Positions 1 through 12,032 of a DNA stretch of 64,000 nt are shown here, one piece after another; the stretch's first letter is position 1; every line of letters starts with the position of its first letter. Location of the stretch: positions 236,024 through 300,023 of the forward strand of contig MU008190.1 of NCBI GenBank assembly GCA_010909165.1, given 5' to 3'. The position numbers and the translations under genes are program-made. The notes under the pieces were generated by a model. That model searched no databases, had not been told where the DNA came from, and saw nothing but the letters and a program-made list of their open reading frames with translations. The DNA is from Anthoceros angustus (taxonomy: Eukaryota; Streptophyta; Anthocerotopsida; Anthocerotales; Anthocerotaceae).

Positions 1-430
1 ATCCCCGGTATTCCCATTGTGATGTTAAGGAACTCGTCAGTATATGCTGCAATCGTCCCATGCTGCGTCAACTTAGCCAAGCGGTCTCGCGCCAACCTGG
101 AAGACTCCCGTGGTGTAAATTGGTTTCTGAGGGCTGACACCAACTGATCAAGAGTGACAATTGGAGGGGTGATGCCTTCTCGATTGAGTTGTCTCCGGCG
201 TTGCCACCACAGACGTGCTGTTCCTTCGAGGAATGTTACATTCTGACTACACATAGAGGGTACAAAGGACAACTCGAGATCTTGCTCAACACAGAAAACC
301 CGGTTTTCAAATGTAGCGGTCTCGTGACCCTCAAAAGGTTTGGGTTTAGGAGGTTTTGCGATGTGGGTCGCAGACCCTCTCGATGTCAGTATACCTTGGA
401 TTGCTTTATTCAACCAAGGCATACCTAGTA
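1..430 (-). mobile_element. Ty3/gypsy retrotransposon gag fragment (copy A)
   Basis: Read on the minus strand this is the Retrotrans_gag region of a plant Ty3/gypsy element. One frame is open over most of it and contains FLEGTARLWWQRRRQL, followed by a conserved stretch with VTLDQLVSALRNQF, ARDRLAKL and YTDEFLNI. It follows directly, in minus-strand order, on protease-like sequence at about 400-700, where reverse transcriptase would normally be expected, so it looks like part of a tandem or chimeric gag copy. It is truncated by the window edge. Family assignment is confident; the clade is not determined. Confidence 0.8.
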
Positions 431-700
431 TGCCATCACAACCGACATGCGTTTTGTAACAACAAAAGTGCGGTTTTCTACAAGCGGAATGTCGGCAATG
501 ACACCTTGGCTGCTCCATCAGTGTGTCCATCCGCATAATACAGGTCCTCCTTCACCTACAAGAGACACAATTTTGAGTGGCAAAAGGAAATCATTTGTGG
601 CCGGTCGATTAAAAACTAGCAACCTTGTTATTGATCAAAGCATGGACACGCAACAAATTTGATTTCAATACTCCTAGCGAGGATACCACGGTTACCATAC
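400..700 (-). mobile_element. Degenerate retropepsin segment of Ty3/gypsy element
   Basis: On the minus strand, pieces of an aspartic protease can be read in shifting frames. An ATNDFLLPLKI-like stretch matches what usually follows the DSGA active site in chromovirus-like elements, but the catalytic Asp-Ser-Gly is not preserved. A DGILGMPWL motif near 410-430 is typical of the C-terminal end of retroelement proteases. Stops and frame changes show that it is dead. Confidence 0.6.
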
Positions 701-814
701 GTGTTGTGCAACATCTTTATCTGGTACGGAGATGGAGTCTCCTGTAGCATCTTCAAGAGTTAACGTTTGCTTCTTTGTCTAGCTCTGTTCGGTTCTTTGC
801 GTCCTCGTCCTTTG

Positions 815-880
815 CCCATTGCGGCATTCATTTGCCCTATGGCCAAATCGGCCACATGAAAAGCAGCGTCCTTGAAAGCG
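815..880 (-). mobile_element. Gag zinc knuckle (CCHC) of Ty3/gypsy element
   Basis: The minus strand encodes CFSCGRFGHRANEC, a canonical CX2CX4HX4C nucleic-acid-binding knuckle at the end of Gag. It lies between gag copy B (higher coordinates) and the protease remnant (lower coordinates), the normal gag-knuckle-protease order for a minus-strand element. Confidence 0.75.
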
Positions 881-1117
881 GGTTGCGCCCAACTCCATTA
901 GCCTCGGACATTGTTCCACGATGAGTCACCGTATTTGGAGCGGTTGTCCGGAAATCTCGCCCGACGTTGTGGTACCCATGGTCCCATAAAATATGTGCAC
1001 TGTGCATCCATTCGTTACGCCACGATGACATCAGTAATGAAGTCATATCGCTCTTGTTTCAACTTCTCCTGGTAACCCTCGGCGTAGTCCCCGTGCGTCA
1101 ATCATCTCCTCCTCTGT

Positions 1118-1515
1118 GATCCCGGTATTCCCATTGTGATGTTAAGGAACTCGTCGATATATCTTTGCAATCGTCCCATCTTTGCGTCAACTTAGCCAGC
1201 GGTCTCGCGCCAACTGGAAGACTCGTGGTGTAAATTGGTTTCGGTGACACCAAGCGATCAAGAGTGACAATTGGAGGGTGATGCCTTCTCGATTAAGTTG
1301 TCTCGGCGTTGCCACCAGACGTCTTGTTCCTTCGAGGAATGTTACATTCTGACTACATAGAAATGTACAAAGGACAACTCGAGATCTTGCTCAACACAGA
1401 AAACCGGTTTTCAAATGTAGCGGTCGTGACCCTCAAAAGGTTTGGGTTTAGGAGGTTTTGCGGTACACAGTGAGACCCTCTCGTGTCCGAGTATACCTTG
1501 GATTCTTTGCTTGTG
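1118..1515 (-). mobile_element. Ty3/gypsy gag fragment (copy B), degraded
   Basis: This is a direct repeat of 1-430, related base by base, but it has lost many single bases and short runs, so no reading frame survives. The shared stretch includes the sequence encoding the ALRNQF and LAKLTQ motifs of copy A. It sits upstream, in minus-strand sense, of the zinc knuckle and protease remnant. Confidence 0.7.
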
Positions 1516-2100
1516 ATGCCTCATGCGCGCCGCCCGCACGTTGGAACTTCATTTCTTAATTCCTCCATCTGTTGATGTTGGAGTTGTTGATCTTGAAGCA
1601 TCCTTACCGTATTCAAAATGTGGTCGTGGGCTCGATCTCCAAGTGCTCCATATTTGGTTCAATTGCTCCATTCGCACTTCTCGGTTTCCACCTCCTCGAG
1701 ATACCCACACCCTAACTAATCGTTCGGCCAACTCTTGTTTGTGTTGTTCCCTCGCCGCTTGGTGTCATTGTGCCTCTCTGCGGGCTTGTTGTACCGCTTG
1801 TACTCGGACCAGGTTCCCTGCCCTTGCAACCAAGTCCTGTTCCTCCACCGATGCTGTAGGAATCCTCGCCTGTGGGTCAAAAAGATAGCATTCAGCGTTG
1901 TGCTCCTCAAAGAAGCGCACAATTGTGGGCACGTCCTGGGTGCCCGCAGATCGAAACCACGCCTCGGCTCCGCGTGAGGTGGTAGCGAAAAGCTTCCCCA
2001 ATTCCAACTGTGCGAGATTCCAAGCTAGCTTTTGGCCGATTGTCCACTCCTCCGACAACCGCAATCCTTTTTGGAATAATACCTCTATCACCAACCACCT
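1516..2100 (-). mobile_element. Probable gag N-terminal region of the same element
   Basis: A minus-strand open stretch (about 1,765-2,094) encodes a soluble protein of about 109 residues with a WNLAQLELGKLF segment and helical Glu/Arg-rich sequence. It is followed by Gln/Glu-rich sequence running toward gag copy B. Position and composition fit the poorly conserved N-terminal part of a Ty3/gypsy Gag. I recognise no diagnostic motif, so this call rests mainly on context. Confidence 0.4.
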
Positions 2101-3060
2101 TACAGGCGGTCCCTAATCTTGGCCGCGAGAGGCGATGGTCCGGTCTATTTTCTCTGCGTCGGGATTGTGATTTTGCCCAGCTATCCGTGCTTCATCTGCT
2201 TGGGAATTTCTATATCATATTGCGGACTAGCACATATGGGTCTCTCACCATCTACTATGACGTAATCAACCTTGCAAAGCTATCACGAAGCTTATTTGGA
2301 GGTCTATCGTAGTCTTCTAACAACACTTCTCCGATGGCTCTTGGCTTCCATGATGTCCGTTGCGCCTTCAAGGCGAGACCCAATGCCGATTCAAGTTGAC
2401 ACAACAGCGATAAGCTCCCGTTGTCTAAGAGTCCATGGGCGCGCTCGATCGGTCGTTACTCGCAGGCATAGCTCAGACATCAACAATGCCCACATGAAAA
2501 TACGCCCACGATAGATTTTGCCCAACCTGAGCAACTTCTCGACATAACGGGCGGAACATCTGAACTGGCTGCTTGTGAGGACTAGAAACCAAATCTGGTG
2601 TCTTCTTATCTCGGAAAAAGCACTCCCGTCCTGGCTGGCTAGCGTCGGGGCTATCGACAACACCCGCTCCCTGAGGTTCCGATCTATCCCCAACTGCCGA
2701 CCAGGTTGCATTTGCCACCACGCTTCGCCTCGTGTCAGGCTTCCAAGTCCTATTGAGCTTTCCCAGCTGAGGGGGGGTTTTCCATGGCTAGGAGAGGGTG
2801 TATACAACACCTATCCGATCCTCCACACCCTTTCCTGCCATAGGAAACTTCACGATCACTCGTGAGTCATCAAGCGCCACTCTCAAGTGGTCAAGGCTCG
2901 ATACCAAAATGTAATGGCAGGAAAGCTGCCCCTCCGAGCTCGGGGCGTGTATTTAACATCCCAGGACTGTTACTCTAAACTTAGCATATGACTCACTACG
3001 GTGAACTGTACTTCCGATCCTATCCGCACCGTACCTTTTATATGTGTCCTGTATATGTAT
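2101..3060. other. Intergenic, probably degraded repeat sequence
   Basis: No gene recognised. Short open stretches on both strands have no familiar motif. The region lies between a dead Ty3/gypsy element and a LINE fragment, and is probably old transposon sequence. Confidence 0.4.
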
Positions 3061-3061
3061 C

Positions 3062-3330
3062 CTATACATGTAATATTATATCATTACACGAGCGCTTACA
3101 AGCAATGTGAGCGCGGAGAAAGGAAGATTGAACCCTTTCCACCTTAGCCCAAGAAAAAGGGGAAAGATCCGGGCCCCAAATTTCAGCGCCATACAAGGCG
3201 GAGGGAATTACCATAGTGTTGAACAGCTGCTTTCGAAGATTGATATCCTGAAGATTCATCCTATATAAAGAACAGCACAAAGCACAGACAGAGCCCATCC
3301 TGTTGGTAGCGCGGGAGGAGGCAGAGGAGG
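3062..3330 (-). mobile_element. LINE reverse transcriptase C-terminal fragment
   Basis: The minus strand encodes a stretch containing LRKQLFNTMVIPSALYGAEI followed by WGPDLSPFSWAKVERVQ and FLRAHI. This is the typical post-RT segment of plant non-LTR retrotransposons (a xLFDxLVxPVLLYGxEVWG-like block). The rest of the RT and the endonuclease are absent here. It continues, after a frame break, into the triplicated RT segment at 3,334-3,660. Confidence 0.75.
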
Positions 3331-3333
3331 TTT

Positions 3334-3660
3334 AGTTAAATTTAGGACCGAAAATAATGATACCGAGATAAGTATAGGATCGGACCATCTCCACCTCATG
3401 ACCATCATAATAAAATTTGCAATCACCCTTGTAATCCCAGTTAAATTTAGGATCGAAAATAATGATACTGAGATAAGTATAGGATCGGACCATCTCCACC
3501 TCATGACCATCAGAATAAAATTTGCAATCACCCTTGTAATCCCAGTTAAATTTAGGATCGAAAATAATGATACCGAGATAAGTATAGGATCGGACCATCT
3601 CCACCTCATACCTCATGACCATCATAATAAAATTTGCAATCACCCTTGTAATCCGAGTAT
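3334..3660 (-). repeat. Three tandem 105-bp units within the LINE RT fragment
   Basis: Units start at 3,334, 3,439 and 3,544, giving a 105-bp period. The third unit has a 9-bp insertion near 3,607. Each unit encodes 35 residues on the minus strand containing EVEMVRSYTYLGIIIFDPKFN, matching the YKYLGxxF motif of LINE RTs. The period is a multiple of three, so the frame is kept across all copies; copies differ by a few bases. Confidence 0.9.
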
Positions 3661-3679
3661 TGAACAGCATAATCTAAAC

Positions 3680-5719
3680 TGACCACTCGACCTAAGCTGC
3701 ACCATGTGACATCTTTTATTAGCTTCTCTCACTTTGTTTGGTTTTTCCCCACTCCCGCTACGTACTGATGATAGCTCATAGCCTCTGGTTTCTGGTGGAG
3801 GACCTGGAGGGATTTTCTGAGCCTCGTGTGGACTTGGAATCATACTTACCACTTGGACGTGGCGTCTTTGGACCGGGAGCCCGGGACATATCTCTGTGCA
3901 AGACTGATTCCGGGAATCAGATGTACCTCTGGAGCATACCTTTCTTAATTGCAACAGATGGGACTCGACGTTGGCTCAGGTCGACTGGTTGTCTTTGCGC
4001 CAACACTCTGAAAGGTTATCGTCGCTCACGGAAAACGGAGTGTCACCTTCACCGCAACGTATTTGTCCGGAAGTTGGTGAGTGTCATTCCAAGAGGCTGT
4101 CTCTATCCGCAAACAAAATCATGTGGGGAAGACCTATCTCAGAGCTATACAGAAAAGGCAAGAATTTTGATAAGCTAAGGACGATGGGTCGTGGCTTCGT
4201 ACAAAGGGTAGATTCCGTGTAGAATGTCCAGCACCATGTCTCTGATTACTCTGGGAAGGGGATTCCAGCACTTGCTTGCCCGCATCGGTCGGCCCCAGCC
4301 GCTTTGTAAGGGCGCGCCCGTTTCCGAAGAGAGAGACCTCGAGGCGCGAGACCTTCTTTCAGGATTCAGTCTCTCCTGCTGCACATGCCCCACACACCTT
4401 CTGGCTGGAGGTTCCAAGCTACAGTCGCCTCCTGACATTAGTTTCACAGCAAAGGAAGACCTCGTGAGTTTGACCACATGTGGTGAGAACGATTCACGTT
4501 CGACGACTCACGAGGCCCTGATGCTTATGTTGCTGGAGAACATACATACACACACGGTGTCACAGTACAGTATCGACGATTCCGGGATACTGCCAAGAGC
4601 TCGTGATGGGTAGATCGGGACAGAGTGACCTTGTTCTTTAGCCGCAGTCCAATGGCACGAGTGAATCTCTAGAGGGTTGCGTCATTGGAATATTGAGACA
4701 GGCTGAAGCAAACATCCAAGCCCTAGGGATGGGAAAGCAGCAGATTATAGTTTTCTTAGAAACACATCTCGTGAAGGACAGGCCAATCTTTTGCTACGGT
4801 CCCGACGGAATTCCGGACACGGCAAATGTGAGATTGGAATTGGCTCCAGCATCAACCTGATGAAAATACCTGAGCCCATGTTATCAAAAACTCGAGGATG
4901 CTGAAGGAAATCAAGCGCAACCAACGCCCGGATGCTTCTGGTGCTGGCACCAGGAACCAGCTAGTCTTCATTCAGGTCACCAATCCCGACCGAAATTGCG
5001 AGTCGCCACAACGTCAAGTGAAATCCCACGAGCAAAAGGCAGGCAGTTACCGCGAAGAAGGCCGTCACCGGGGACCAAAGAGTTTTCCCGGGCTTCTTCT
5101 TGATGAAGCCTTCTCCGCTCGTTCATGTAAAGTAGAAATGGACAAGTGGCGGTGGTATAGACTGGCCAGGAGAGATCGAAGACGCCAAGATCGAGTTGTT
5201 TCTGAAATTTAAAAAAAAAAAACTCCCTCATGCTAAAAATAGCAAATAGGCGGACCCGGTCCGTGTTGGAGATTTGCTTGTGGGCGCGAAGCAGCGCCAA
5301 CTGCCGACAGCTGCGGGCCTGGGACACGGATTCCAGAGATGCCTCATCCCCTGGGCTGGAAACGTGTTGCAAATTCCATCTGGGTTGTGGAACAGCTGCA
5401 TCCGCACGACAAACACATGCATCATATGCGATTTGGACCAGCTCGTTGCCCTTCCGCATGGCGATCGATCACTATAAAGCCGCTGAGGACTTGGACATGG
5501 ACATCTACCGCAGCACGCGCCCCGGCGGCTTGCCTTCGACCTCGGATTTCCGAGGCAGCGCTGCGTTGGCAGGCGGTGAGCCGGTCTTCCAGTCTGCCCC
5601 TCGATCAGCGCCTGGTTCCGAGGCTGGTCTGGCTCGGGGCTGTTCTGGGTGACCGAGACTGGTGAGCTGCTGGGCTGTGAGTGCCGAGGATTTATTTCTG
5701 GGATTGGAGGTGGACAGAC
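3680..5719. other. Gene-poor region upstream of GH3
   Basis: No gene is confidently recognised. Around 4,690-4,830 a plus-strand stretch can be read with an IVFLETHL-like segment that vaguely recalls LINE endonucleases, but nothing else supports it. A short plus-strand open frame of 64 codons (5,459-5,652, starting MAIDHYKAAEDLD) precedes the GH3 start and could be an upstream ORF in its leader. An A11 run lies at about 5,211-5,221. Confidence 0.4.
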
Positions 5720-8192
5720 ATGGTGTTGAGAATGGAGTGCCTCCCGGCAGACCTGACCAGCCAGACGCTCTTGGAATTTGTCGACAAGATCACCCACCAC
5801 CCCGATGCGGTGCAGGAGCGGGTGCTGTCCGCCATCCTGCAGCAGAATGAGGGGTGCGAGTACTTCTCCAGGCACGGGCTGGGAGGCGGTGTGAAGGTTG
5901 ATACAGCTGCATTCAAATCCAGGATTCCTGTGATCGAGTACGAAGACATCAAGGGCGATGTCGAGCGCATAGCTGACGGAGATCGGTCGCCCTTGCTCAC
6001 CGGTCCTCCGGTTGCGGAGCTTTTCACCAGGTGTGCTAGTGTGCTGCCATGGCAGACCAATCTGCCATAACTAGGGTTTGCGAGAGGTTTGTCTGTGGCG
6101 TGTTGTCTTGGGTGCTTTGCCGGACAGCAGGAGGTGGAGGAAGTAATTTCTGTCGCTGGGCGGTTGTATGGTCCCTTTGTTTGTACAATGCTATGATGAG
6201 GATGGTTGTCGTCACTGTAAAGCTGCAGCATGGACAGTAAACAAAAGGTTGTTGAAGGAGTCTGGGCTTGCTGTGGGCTGCTTCGCTTGTTTTGACATGC
6301 CTTGGACCTGGCTCGCTGCAGCTCGGGAACATCCGGCGGGGCCCGCAAGCTGTTTCCCAACGTTGCACGCGACGGGTTTCGTAAGTTGGTTCATGATGCC
6401 ATCGCTACAGCCACCCTGGACAGGTCGCTGCACTTCCTTTCCATTCGTTTCTTTCCTTTCTCTGTGCTTGCCTCGGTGGAGTTGAGCTGAGCTGTGCTGT
6501 GCTGTGCTGGGCTGGGCTGTTGTAACCTGGAATCCGCTGTTTGTGCAACAGAGCTGTGCCTGCCTTGCGGAATGGCAAAGCCCTGTACTTGTTCACCATC
6601 AGGAGCACCAGCACCACCAAGGGCGGGCTGGTGGCTCAGACCACCCTGACCAGGACTTTCAAGGACATCTTTGCTCCCGGAGCCAAGAATGCGTACACGG
6701 ACATTGTGACGAGCCCGGGAGCGGTGTTTCTGTGCCCGGAGGACAAGAATCAGATCATCTACTGCCACCTCCTCTGCGGCCTGCTTCAGCGGCGGGAGAT
6801 TGTGAGAGTGCGAGCCATCTTTGCTTCCTTCTTGGTGAGGGCGTTACGGTACTTCTTGGTGGCGTGGCCTCTGATGTGCCATGACATCCGCCATGGGGAG
6901 CTCAACCCGATCGTCACAGATCCAGAAGTCCGAGCTGCTGTGGAGAAGCTGTTGCACCCTAACCCTGCCCTGGCAGACGAGATCGAGGCCATCATGTCTT
7001 GTCAAAGGTGAGTCACACATGAGGTTGCAATCCTGAAGCTGTGTCGTTTCCTTCAACATGGCTGTGCAGACAAGGTGGGTTGTTGTAATATGTGCAGCCC
7101 GCCGTGCAAGAACCTTGTCCCAAGACTTTTCCCCAAGGCCCTGATTGTGGAGGCCATCACGACCGGAGCAATGGCAGCATACGTGCCTTTGCTGGAGTAC
7201 TTTGCAGGCGAGCTGCCCATCGTCTGCATGCCGTATGGGGCCTCGGAAGGCTACTTTGGCCTCAACTTGGATGCCCTGTGCGATCCCTCCAATGTCTCAT
7301 ACACTATCATGCCCTTTGTGAACTACTTCGAGTTCATTCCCCTTCGAAGGGAGCCGACTACGGGGCAATTGCGTGCTGCCGTGGAAGACATCGTGGATCT
7401 GGTGGACGTCGTGCCCGGCCAGGATTACGAACTGGTGGTCACAAACTTCTCAGGTAAGCAAGCAGCGCTAGCGTGCAGGTCCTTTTCCTGCAATGCTAAT
7501 GTTGCGGTGTGCTGGGTGAAATCTGGGAGGCCAATGCCTTATAAGACCTTTGGGTTTCTCTCGATCCGGCTGCAGGTTTGTACCGCTTTAGAGTGGGTGA
7601 CATTCTGAGACCCTGCGGATACCACAATGCAAGCCCGAAGTTCGAGATGATAGGCAGGAAGAATGTGCTGTTAAGCGTCGACACAGACAAAACAGACGAG
7701 CACACGCTCTTCACCGCAATTACAGCGTCTCTTGGCACCCTCTTTTCACGGTTAAGACAAGAGCACAACGTTGTGAGCCACCTTCTGGACTATTCCAGTT
7801 TCCCAGACGTGAGCCAGAGCCCGGGCCGGTACGTGCTGTTCCTGGAGCTGGCCAACCTCCCCAAGAAGGAACAGGAAGAAGAAGAAGCCGGCTCTGGAGA
7901 AGGCCTTCAAAAGCTCTTGGAGCTTTTCTGCCTGAACGTGGAGCAGCGGCTTTGCCCCATTTACCGCAGGAACCGAAACGAGGGCGTCGTCGGGCCTCTG
8001 GAGGTGAGGGTGGTGAAACCCGGGAGCTTCGAGCAGGTGGCGCAAGCTGCGGTGAGCAGGGGCGCAGACATCGGGCAGTACAAAACGCCCAGGTGCTTGA
8101 AGATTCTTTCCGATGTAGAAATCCTGAACAACAACTTGCTACTGCCCAGCGCGTGCAGCCAGGCACTCCATGTGGAGACAGCTTTGTTATAG
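5720..8192 (+). CDS. GH3: GH3-family acyl-acid amido synthetase
   Basis: GH3 enzymes adenylate an acyl acid such as auxin or jasmonate and conjugate it to an amino acid in the cytosol, controlling the free hormone. Five exons join in frame: 5720-6030, 6322-6423, 6552-7007, 7098-7453 and 7576-8192, giving about 613 residues, the usual GH3 length. The first splice junction rebuilds the ATP-binding motif SSGTSGGARK (about residues 104-113). YGASEGYFGLN lies near 335-345 and YRFRVGD near 411-417, so all three acyl-adenylate-forming motifs are intact. The start ATG at 5,720 is the first one giving the usual N-terminus (LTSQTLLEFVDKIT); an additional upstream exon cannot be excluded. The SSGTSxG form resembles auxin-type more than JAR1-type enzymes, but the substrate cannot be fixed from sequence alone. 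Confidence 0.92.
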
Positions 8193-9600
8193 ATGTAGCT
8201 TTGTAGGTGAACGTTGTCGGTTGCAGATTCCATAATGTATAGACTATAATGCCAGGACAGATTACCTGCTTAGCTCCTGCAACTGCAGCACTGGTTATTT
8301 CAGGCAGAGTGTGATCACTCCCCTCAGAGGTGGTGGGCAGTGCATTTGCTTGCGCACAGGAATCACGGCGGGTCTGGTAAAAGGCGAGGCTGGAGTCGGG
8401 CGTCCGCGGGGCAGGGAGGATTAATGGCGAGCGGGGGGAAGCAGGAAGGAGGGAGGGAGTTTTTGCTTTTGTGCTGCGCTGTGCAGCAGACTCTTTTATG
8501 ACAGCTTTCCACGTTTGTGGACGGCAGTAGACAATGAAGGAGGGAGCTAAAATTGCCTCTTGTTTCATGCTGAGAATAAGTTATTCTATTTGCTCAAGAG
8601 GTGAGCGTGGGTCAGTACAATGAATGGACGGGGATCGGTGCAAATCACCCATGGCCTTTCCTGAATCCCCCTCTCCTCGGTCATATTCATAATGGCCGCG
8701 GCCTGCAAGCCAGCCAGCTTGCTGACACCCAAACGTAAAACGGGCAATGCTGATTATTGCAAGATGCCTGCTTGCTGAATTCAAGCTTGCTTGCAAGCAA
8801 GCTTCGTCAATCCTTTGGATTCCTTCCTCTGCCCATGCTCCTCCTTGCTTGCAAACTGCATGCTTGTCCATCAAGTTTGCGTCCCGTTTTCCTCCTCCAG
8901 CTCCAGGACCTGGGTCCTAGGAGGATCCGGGGCCAGGGGCCCTGCTGGCCCCTGGCTCCTGCCTCCTGGCTCCTGGCCCCTGACCCCTGGCCCCCTGGCG
9001 CCTGGCCCCTGATGATGAGCCATCCAGGCGGCGAGCTGTGTGTGTGTGTGTGTGTATATGTGTGTGTCTCCGAGAATACCTGGCAGCTGCATACTGGGCG
9101 GGGACCCACAGCCCTCCAGACTGATTTGCACTGAGAGTTGCAGTTAGTTACAGTTGGAGGGGAATGTGCGGCTGCGATTCAGGCAGCCCCAACACGGCGG
9201 TAAAGTTTTGAACCACGCTGCACCATTCCTGAAGCCCGGGATTTGGTTGGGATTAGCGAAGTTTGTGAGCCACATTGACAAGCAGCTCCGGGGCGAGGAC
9301 ATGGATACTCTAATCTACAAGCTCGTGTCGCACAAAACATGCGCACGCACACCGAAGCCATTATGGGATTAGCAGCATGGCAGAAGCTTTTAAGCCAAGT
9401 TAAAGCATCGCAGCGCAGGCCCAGCTGCGAGCTGCGAGCTGCGATCTGCGACATGATGACGAACGCCCGTTACCTACATCCATGTTGCAGCAGGCAACGG
9501 GCGTGCGGGCCCGCGGCCGCGGTGACGCGCGCCACCGATGCGCATCCATTTACTGCTCTGCTCTCTGATGCATATCCATCCAAAGCTCAAATGCACTTGG
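8193..9600. other. 3' flank of GH3, no gene seen
   Basis: No coding region is recognised. The sequence has runs of CTTGCAAGC-type palindromic words (8,770-8,870), CCTGGC-rich low-complexity sequence (8,930-9,015) and a TG microsatellite (9,037-9,067). Confidence 0.5.
9037..9067. repeat. (TG)n microsatellite
   Basis: About nine uninterrupted TG units are followed by TATATG and further TG units. Confidence 0.9.
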
Positions 9601-10360
9601 ACACATTTGTATTTGAGAACTAAGAATCAATTCGGTGATGTTCTAGTTAGGTCGTAGAAAGATAAAGTAACACAAATTTGATAACTAGTAAAGAACAAAA
9701 GTCTAAAATATTATGAAATTTCAATATAGATACATTTCAGTAGTATTGGAGGAGTGCACAACAGCTTCCTAGATTCCAATATTGACCACCCAGCGGAAGA
9801 ACTTTCTTACGTTGGAAGAAGAGTAAGAGTGCGATTTTGAATGAAGCAGCAGGAACTGACACCCGTTTTGAGAACAAGGGGATAATGTTATGTAGCTGTA
9901 GCTGTAGCTGTAGCGGGACTTGTGCTAGAGTTCAGCTGACATGTATTTGAGGAACAGAAACTGACATACATTTCGTGGAAAGGAAAGGAACTCTAGCTGA
10001 TATTTATTTGAGGAATAGAAACTGACATGCATTTGATGGAAAGGGATCACTTACTAGATTGAAAAGCCTAGCACAAAGAGTATGTAGTATGTAGTCTTCC
10101 ATAGGAGCCAGTGTTGAGGTAGATATATTTCTTCTTTCCTGCACCACGCGTGAGATGACATAAAGAATTAATAGATACATATACAGCTGGAGAAATGGGG
10201 CCCATGTTAGGATACGCTATGAGGAGTGTGATGCAGTGCATGTAGTAGTAGGATATTTGGGGCGGCACGAAATGAAATGGCTTATAAAATTGGATGGGTG
10301 ACCCAAGTAATATAGAAAGAAGTAAGTATATGTAGAATATATAAGCATGAGTAGCGGGTA
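9600..10360. other. AT-rich intergenic stretch
   Basis: No gene. Composition shifts abruptly to AT-rich. A motif of about 25 bp (CTGACATGTATTTGAGGAACAG-like) recurs near 9,937, 9,965 and 9,995-10,035 as degenerate tandem copies, suggesting old repeat DNA. Confidence 0.5.
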
Positions 10361-11982
10361 GTTTGCATGAGCACGACCAAAACCCGAGAAGACGGGGTAA
10401 TGGGAGCGGTACTGGGAGGCTAATTCCGAGGAGAGGAGAGATAATTGTAGGGGTTACGGGGTACAAGGGGTTTGATGGGCTCGATCAGCGTGATCGAAGC
10501 GGAGGAGGAGGAGGAGGAGGAGAAGGAGGAGGGGAGCAGAAGGATGGACACCAATCACGTGCTTGTTTTGGGGGGTGATTAAAAAACAGGAAGGTTGGGG
10601 TTTGGTTGGCGCGTGGTTGGCGAGAATCTAGCCAAAACCGTAGCAGTGTACAGGGCAGGAACGGAGAGGAGGTGCAGCAGCAGAGAGAGCTGCAGAAGGC
10701 GCAGAAGGCGCAGAAGAGCAGAGCAGAGCAGAGCAGGAGAGTGGCAGGCCAGTCATAAAGGGGTCCCGGGACCGACACAGCCAACGGGACAGGCCTAGGG
10801 TGTGTACCGAAAAGGACCACACGCTGGTGGAGAGGAAGCAGTGAATGATGGATGCCGTGGCTTTGGCTCGCTTGCTTTTTTGCTTTCCTGCCTTTTTCTC
10901 CTTCCAGATTTGTCGGCATTGCTTCAAGTTGCAGAGAGTTGGGTCGGGTTGAGAAGTTGGGGGCGAGCGGCATTGGAGGGCGATTGTGGAGGGGGAAGCG
11001 TTGTCACACACGATGCGCATTGCAAATTGCAATTGGGCAGCACAAGTCGGAGGAGAGGGTGGTCGGTTGGGGTTGCGTGGTGAGGCTAGGTGCCGTTCTC
11101 GAGGCTGGAGGCTGGAGGCTGGAACCTGACGAAACCTGGATGCTGGGCCGCAGATCGCTCGCGCGACCAACATTCTGGCTGGCTGGGGCTTCGCTGCCTG
11201 GCCTGCCCAGAGCCCAGAGCCCAGAGCCCGGAGCCCAGAGCCGGCTGCCGGGCCTGGCGAGCGAGAGGCCGTGGGCAGGAATAATAACGGAACGGGCATG
11301 GATAACGGAACGGCGAGCCGGGGCACGGGGCGCGGGGCGCGGGGCCCGGGGCCCGGGATCCGGGGCCGAGGCTGAATGAGGGAATGAGGCTGGCCATATC
11401 CTGTTGCCAGGACGACGGCGCATGATGAGCGTGTAATTTGATGTGGGCTGTGTGCTGGTGGGCCCCGGACCCTGATTTCCAAGCGCGTGGGTTTCTATTC
11501 TGGCTCACGCCACGGTGCGCAATGATTTTTTAAGTCCCTTGGCGGGCCACAAAATGCAGAAAATGAAAAGCGAGGGCAAAAGGCAAGGCTGCACGGCTGC
11601 ACCCGAACCTCCCTGCGTCGTGCCCCACCGCCAGGCGAGCTTTCCTCGCCTCCCGCCTCCCGCCTCGGCTCCCCTTCCCTTCTCCTTTCTGCTTTCTCCA
11701 TGCTCCATTCTCCACTCTCCTTTCTCCACTCTCCTTTCTCCTTTCTCCTTTCTCCAGTCTCCATTTTCCATGATCATGAGCGCGCGCGACCAAGATTTGT
11801 GCGCTTTTGCTCTCCACCCAATGACCCACATGCATACATATATATACATATGTACATACATGCATCTGCAGGCTGCAGGCTGCAGGCCCCAGGCCCCAGG
11901 CCCCAGCCCCCAGGCTCCAGCCTCCAGGCCAGTATGTGCAACCGCAAGTACATCCCACATAATAACATGGGCATGACACGAG

Positions 11983-12032
11983 CGGTGGTGGTGGTGGTGG
12001 TGGTGGTAGTCGTGGTGGTGGTGGTGGTGGTG
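11983..12032. repeat. (GGT)n microsatellite
   Basis: About sixteen GGT units, interrupted once by AGTCG near 12,008. Confidence 0.9.

Noticed and set aside
3334-3660. Considered as a CRISPR-like array
   Set aside because: Units are contiguous 105-bp copies without spacers and encode LINE RT sequence; the window is a plant nuclear genome.
4680-4860. Possible LINE endonuclease fragment (IVFLETHL)
   Set aside because: Only one short motif-like match; no Asn/His catalytic blocks around it, and orientation opposite to the LINE RT fragment at 3.1-3.6 kb.
7720-8568. 282-codon minus-strand open frame
   Set aside because: Antisense to the last exon of GH3, with no recognisable domain.
10628-11508. 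Minus-strand open frame of 284 codons
   Set aside because: Composed of Pro/Arg/Ser low-complexity sequence over CCAGAG and CAGG repeats; overlapping frames are equally open.
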